A DNA stretch of 64,000 nucleotides from Tetramitus jugosus (Eukaryota > Heterolobosea > Eutetramitea > Acrasida > Vahlkampfiidae), in assembly GCA_937625935.1 (NCBI GenBank), contig OW569365.1:248001-312000 (forward strand), given 5' to 3'. Of this stretch, positions 62,745-64,000 are shown piece after piece (position 1 is the first letter of the stretch; every line of letters starts with the position of its first letter). The notes below the pieces were generated by a model. It was not told the DNA's origin. It searched no databases and saw only the letters and a list, made by a program, of their open reading frames with translations. The position numbers were made by a program, and so were the translations under genes.

Positions 62745-64000
62745 TTATTCTTCTTTGGTTTCTTCTGCAACCTTTGTTAATCTGTAAAAGTTTGCTGTTG
62801 CCCGGTTTGCTGCAAAAGGAACCTTTCCAACGCATTCAACCTTCCATGGACACTGAATGAGAAGTGATTCGATACCTTCCATAGGCAGAACTGATACAAT
62901 CAACCATTGACCGGTGGTTGGCTTTAGCACTCTCCAGACTTCCATTTCCATGTCAGGCAAATCGATTTCACCAGTCTCCGATGTTAAAATATTGTCCAAA
63001 CATGCCTTATCAACAACAACATCAAAGGTATTGTCCTCAAAATCGTCACCCATTTCTCTGACATCAACATGCTTAAAATCAAGCAAGTTCAAACTTTGTT
63101 TCTTATCTTCGGTGAGTGAATTGATCAAATCTTTTTGCTGTCTCAAAATCGTCTTGTACACTTGCTGCATATGAATGATGGCGAATCGTGAGATATCAAT
63201 CTGAGTCATTCGTTGTGAAAAATTGTTCGTGAGCAGCTCGACACCAAGAGACGACATGCCGCATCCCATAATCAGTGCATTGTTAAACGGAACATCATTA
63301 TTATCCGTCTTCACCTGATCAAACAAATGCTTCAATGCATTGTAGTCACAGTACCATTCATCAATGGATCCCTCCTGCGTATAATACTTGTTCCAATATT
63401 TTTCGACTGGGGAATCAGGCTCTCCCATCTCTTCCAATTGCTTGTACTTTTCGATATCGGATTTCGTTCTCGGTGGCAATGAATGATTGCCCAATTGCAT
63501 GGCATTGAATCTGTGAATGGCATGTTCCGCTCTCTGGAAAAAGGACACAATCTGTGCTTGATCCTCAACATTTGCACTCTCCAAGAATTGTCTCTTGGCC
63601 TCTCTTCGCATTGCCAATTGTTCCGATGCAGACAAGAGTGGTGCGTCTTCATTCTTGCCCTCTACGATACGGCCTCTGTCCAACCTCTTTCCAGAAATGA
63701 GTTTCAAGATGATACGGTACAATGTAAACGTATAAATCGAGTTCCTCTCGTCAATGGTCATCTCTGCAATCTCCTTCTTGAATACTGGGCTATAGGATTG
63801 ATCAGCACTGTTGAACATTTCATCTTGTTGCTTCTTTCTCAGCTTTTCCTTCTCTTCCTTGCTGTAATAGCTCTTGGGAACGGCTTGAATTGCACCCTTT
63901 GTCAACTCGCGTGCAAAATTCAAAATATCGGAATCAGTGGTACGACCAACAGAGGATGGATCATCTCTGTGTAGCTTGTCCTTGAACGAACGGAGGAAAT
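62745..64000 (-). CDS. METTL13/EFM-like class I methyltransferase, 5' end cut by window
   Basis: The frame stays open to the window edge; codons before residue NFAREL read FLRSFKDKLHRDD, and no ATG lies inside, so the start is beyond 64000. About 418 residues are visible. The first 200 are charged and helical. The methyltransferase part starts at EKYWNKYYTQEGSIDEWY, with SAM-binding NALIMGCGMSSLGVELL, acidic loop TQIDIS, FKHVDVREM and the catalytic-like DVVVDKACLDNIL. The family motifs (EYWDxFY, DKGTLDA) are those of METTL13 and yeast EFM proteins, which methylate lysines of elongation factor eEF1A. The substrate here is inferred from family only. It converges with COQ1. Confidence 0.85.
   Translation of the reverse strand, partial: FLRSFKDKLHRDDPSSVGRTTDSDILNFARELTKGAIQAVPKSYYSKEEKEKLRKKQQDEMFNSADQSYSPVFKKEIAEMTIDERNSIYTFTLYRIILKLISGKRLDRGRIVEGKNEDAPLLSASEQLAMRREAKRQFLESANVEDQAQIVSFFQRAEHAIHRFNAMQLGNHSLPPRTKSDIEKYKQLEEMGEPDSPVEKYWNKYYTQEGSIDEWYCDYNALKHLFDQVKTDNNDVPFNNALIMGCGMSSLGVELLTNNFSQRMTQIDISRFAIIHMQQVYKTILRQQKDLINSLTEDKKQSLNLLDFKHVDVREMGDDFEDNTFDVVVDKACLDNILTSETGEIDLPDMEMEVWRVLKPTTGQWLIVSVLPMEGIESLLIQCPWKVECVGKVPFAANRATANFYRLTKVAEETKEE

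Noticed and set aside
1-64000. Dictyostelium or Acanthamoeba as the source
   Set aside because: Dictyostelium is far more AT-rich and lacks flagella; Acanthamoeba is GC-rich with many introns. The flagellar genes and few short introns fit a heterolobosean better. This is an inference.
1-64000. Mobile elements, viral genes, CRISPR arrays, operons
   Set aside because: No transposase, reverse transcriptase, terminal repeats, viral proteins or spaced direct repeats seen; gene spacing and introns are those of a nuclear eukaryotic genome.

Overview
The window looks like nuclear DNA from a free-living amoeboflagellate, most likely a heterolobosean of the Naegleria type. This is inferred from the gene set and style. 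Genes are packed tightly on both strands with mostly 100-450 base gaps. Introns are few and short (about 60-175 bases, GT..AG, donors mostly GTATGT or GTAAGT). Proteins carry long Asn, Gln, His, Ser and Thr runs. Core eukaryotic genes sit beside genes typical of organisms that build centrioles and flagella (KIF6-type kinesin-9, SPICE1-like, RNF32-like). No species can be fixed by eye. I found no tRNA, rRNA, transposon or CRISPR array.

Layout. 1-5.4 kb: a head-to-head pair of BCS1-like AAA ATPases with SAM-like domains and an intron at the same codon. 5.8-9.6 kb: a bZIP factor with a membrane segment and a PP4/PP2A-like phosphatase. 9.7-16.2 kb: a SPICE1-like protein, the eRF1 methyltransferase N6AMT1, a small basic protein, ARL8, COA5/PET191 and an unknown three-exon gene. 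16.5-18.5 kb: an E2F factor. 18.7-30.6 kb: one uninterrupted 3977-codon SZT2 homologue. 31-39 kb: an unknown Ser-rich protein, tryptophan 2,3-dioxygenase, an aldo-keto reductase-like protein, an unknown coiled-coil protein, then a gene-poor gap with a broken coiled-coil relic. 39.4-48 kb: a serpin, a coiled-coil protein, RNF32, TMEM222, PIG-C and an Erv-type sulfhydryl oxidase. 48.3-64 kb: KIF6, an unknown protein with a hidden first exon, a BTB-BACK protein, an unknown membrane protein, a PHIP/BRWD-like protein without WD40 repeats, a long-chain polyprenyl diphosphate synthase and a methyltransferase cut by the window end.

How genes may work together. The E2F protein ends in a motif like the RB-binding tail of animal and plant E2Fs. 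E2F-type sites (TTTGGCGC, TTTCCCGC, or the palindrome TTTGGCGCCAAA) lie just upstream of the SPICE1-like gene, SZT2 and two unknown coiled-coil genes, with a weaker one in the gap between E2F and its divergent neighbour. This suggests an E2F-controlled cell-cycle or centriole gene set (inference). ARL8 and SZT2 are both linked to lysosomes in animals. TMEM222, PIG-C and the Erv-type oxidase form a short run of likely secretory-pathway genes. Products were named by recalling family motifs, not by searches; exon joins are by eye from splice sites and reading frame.
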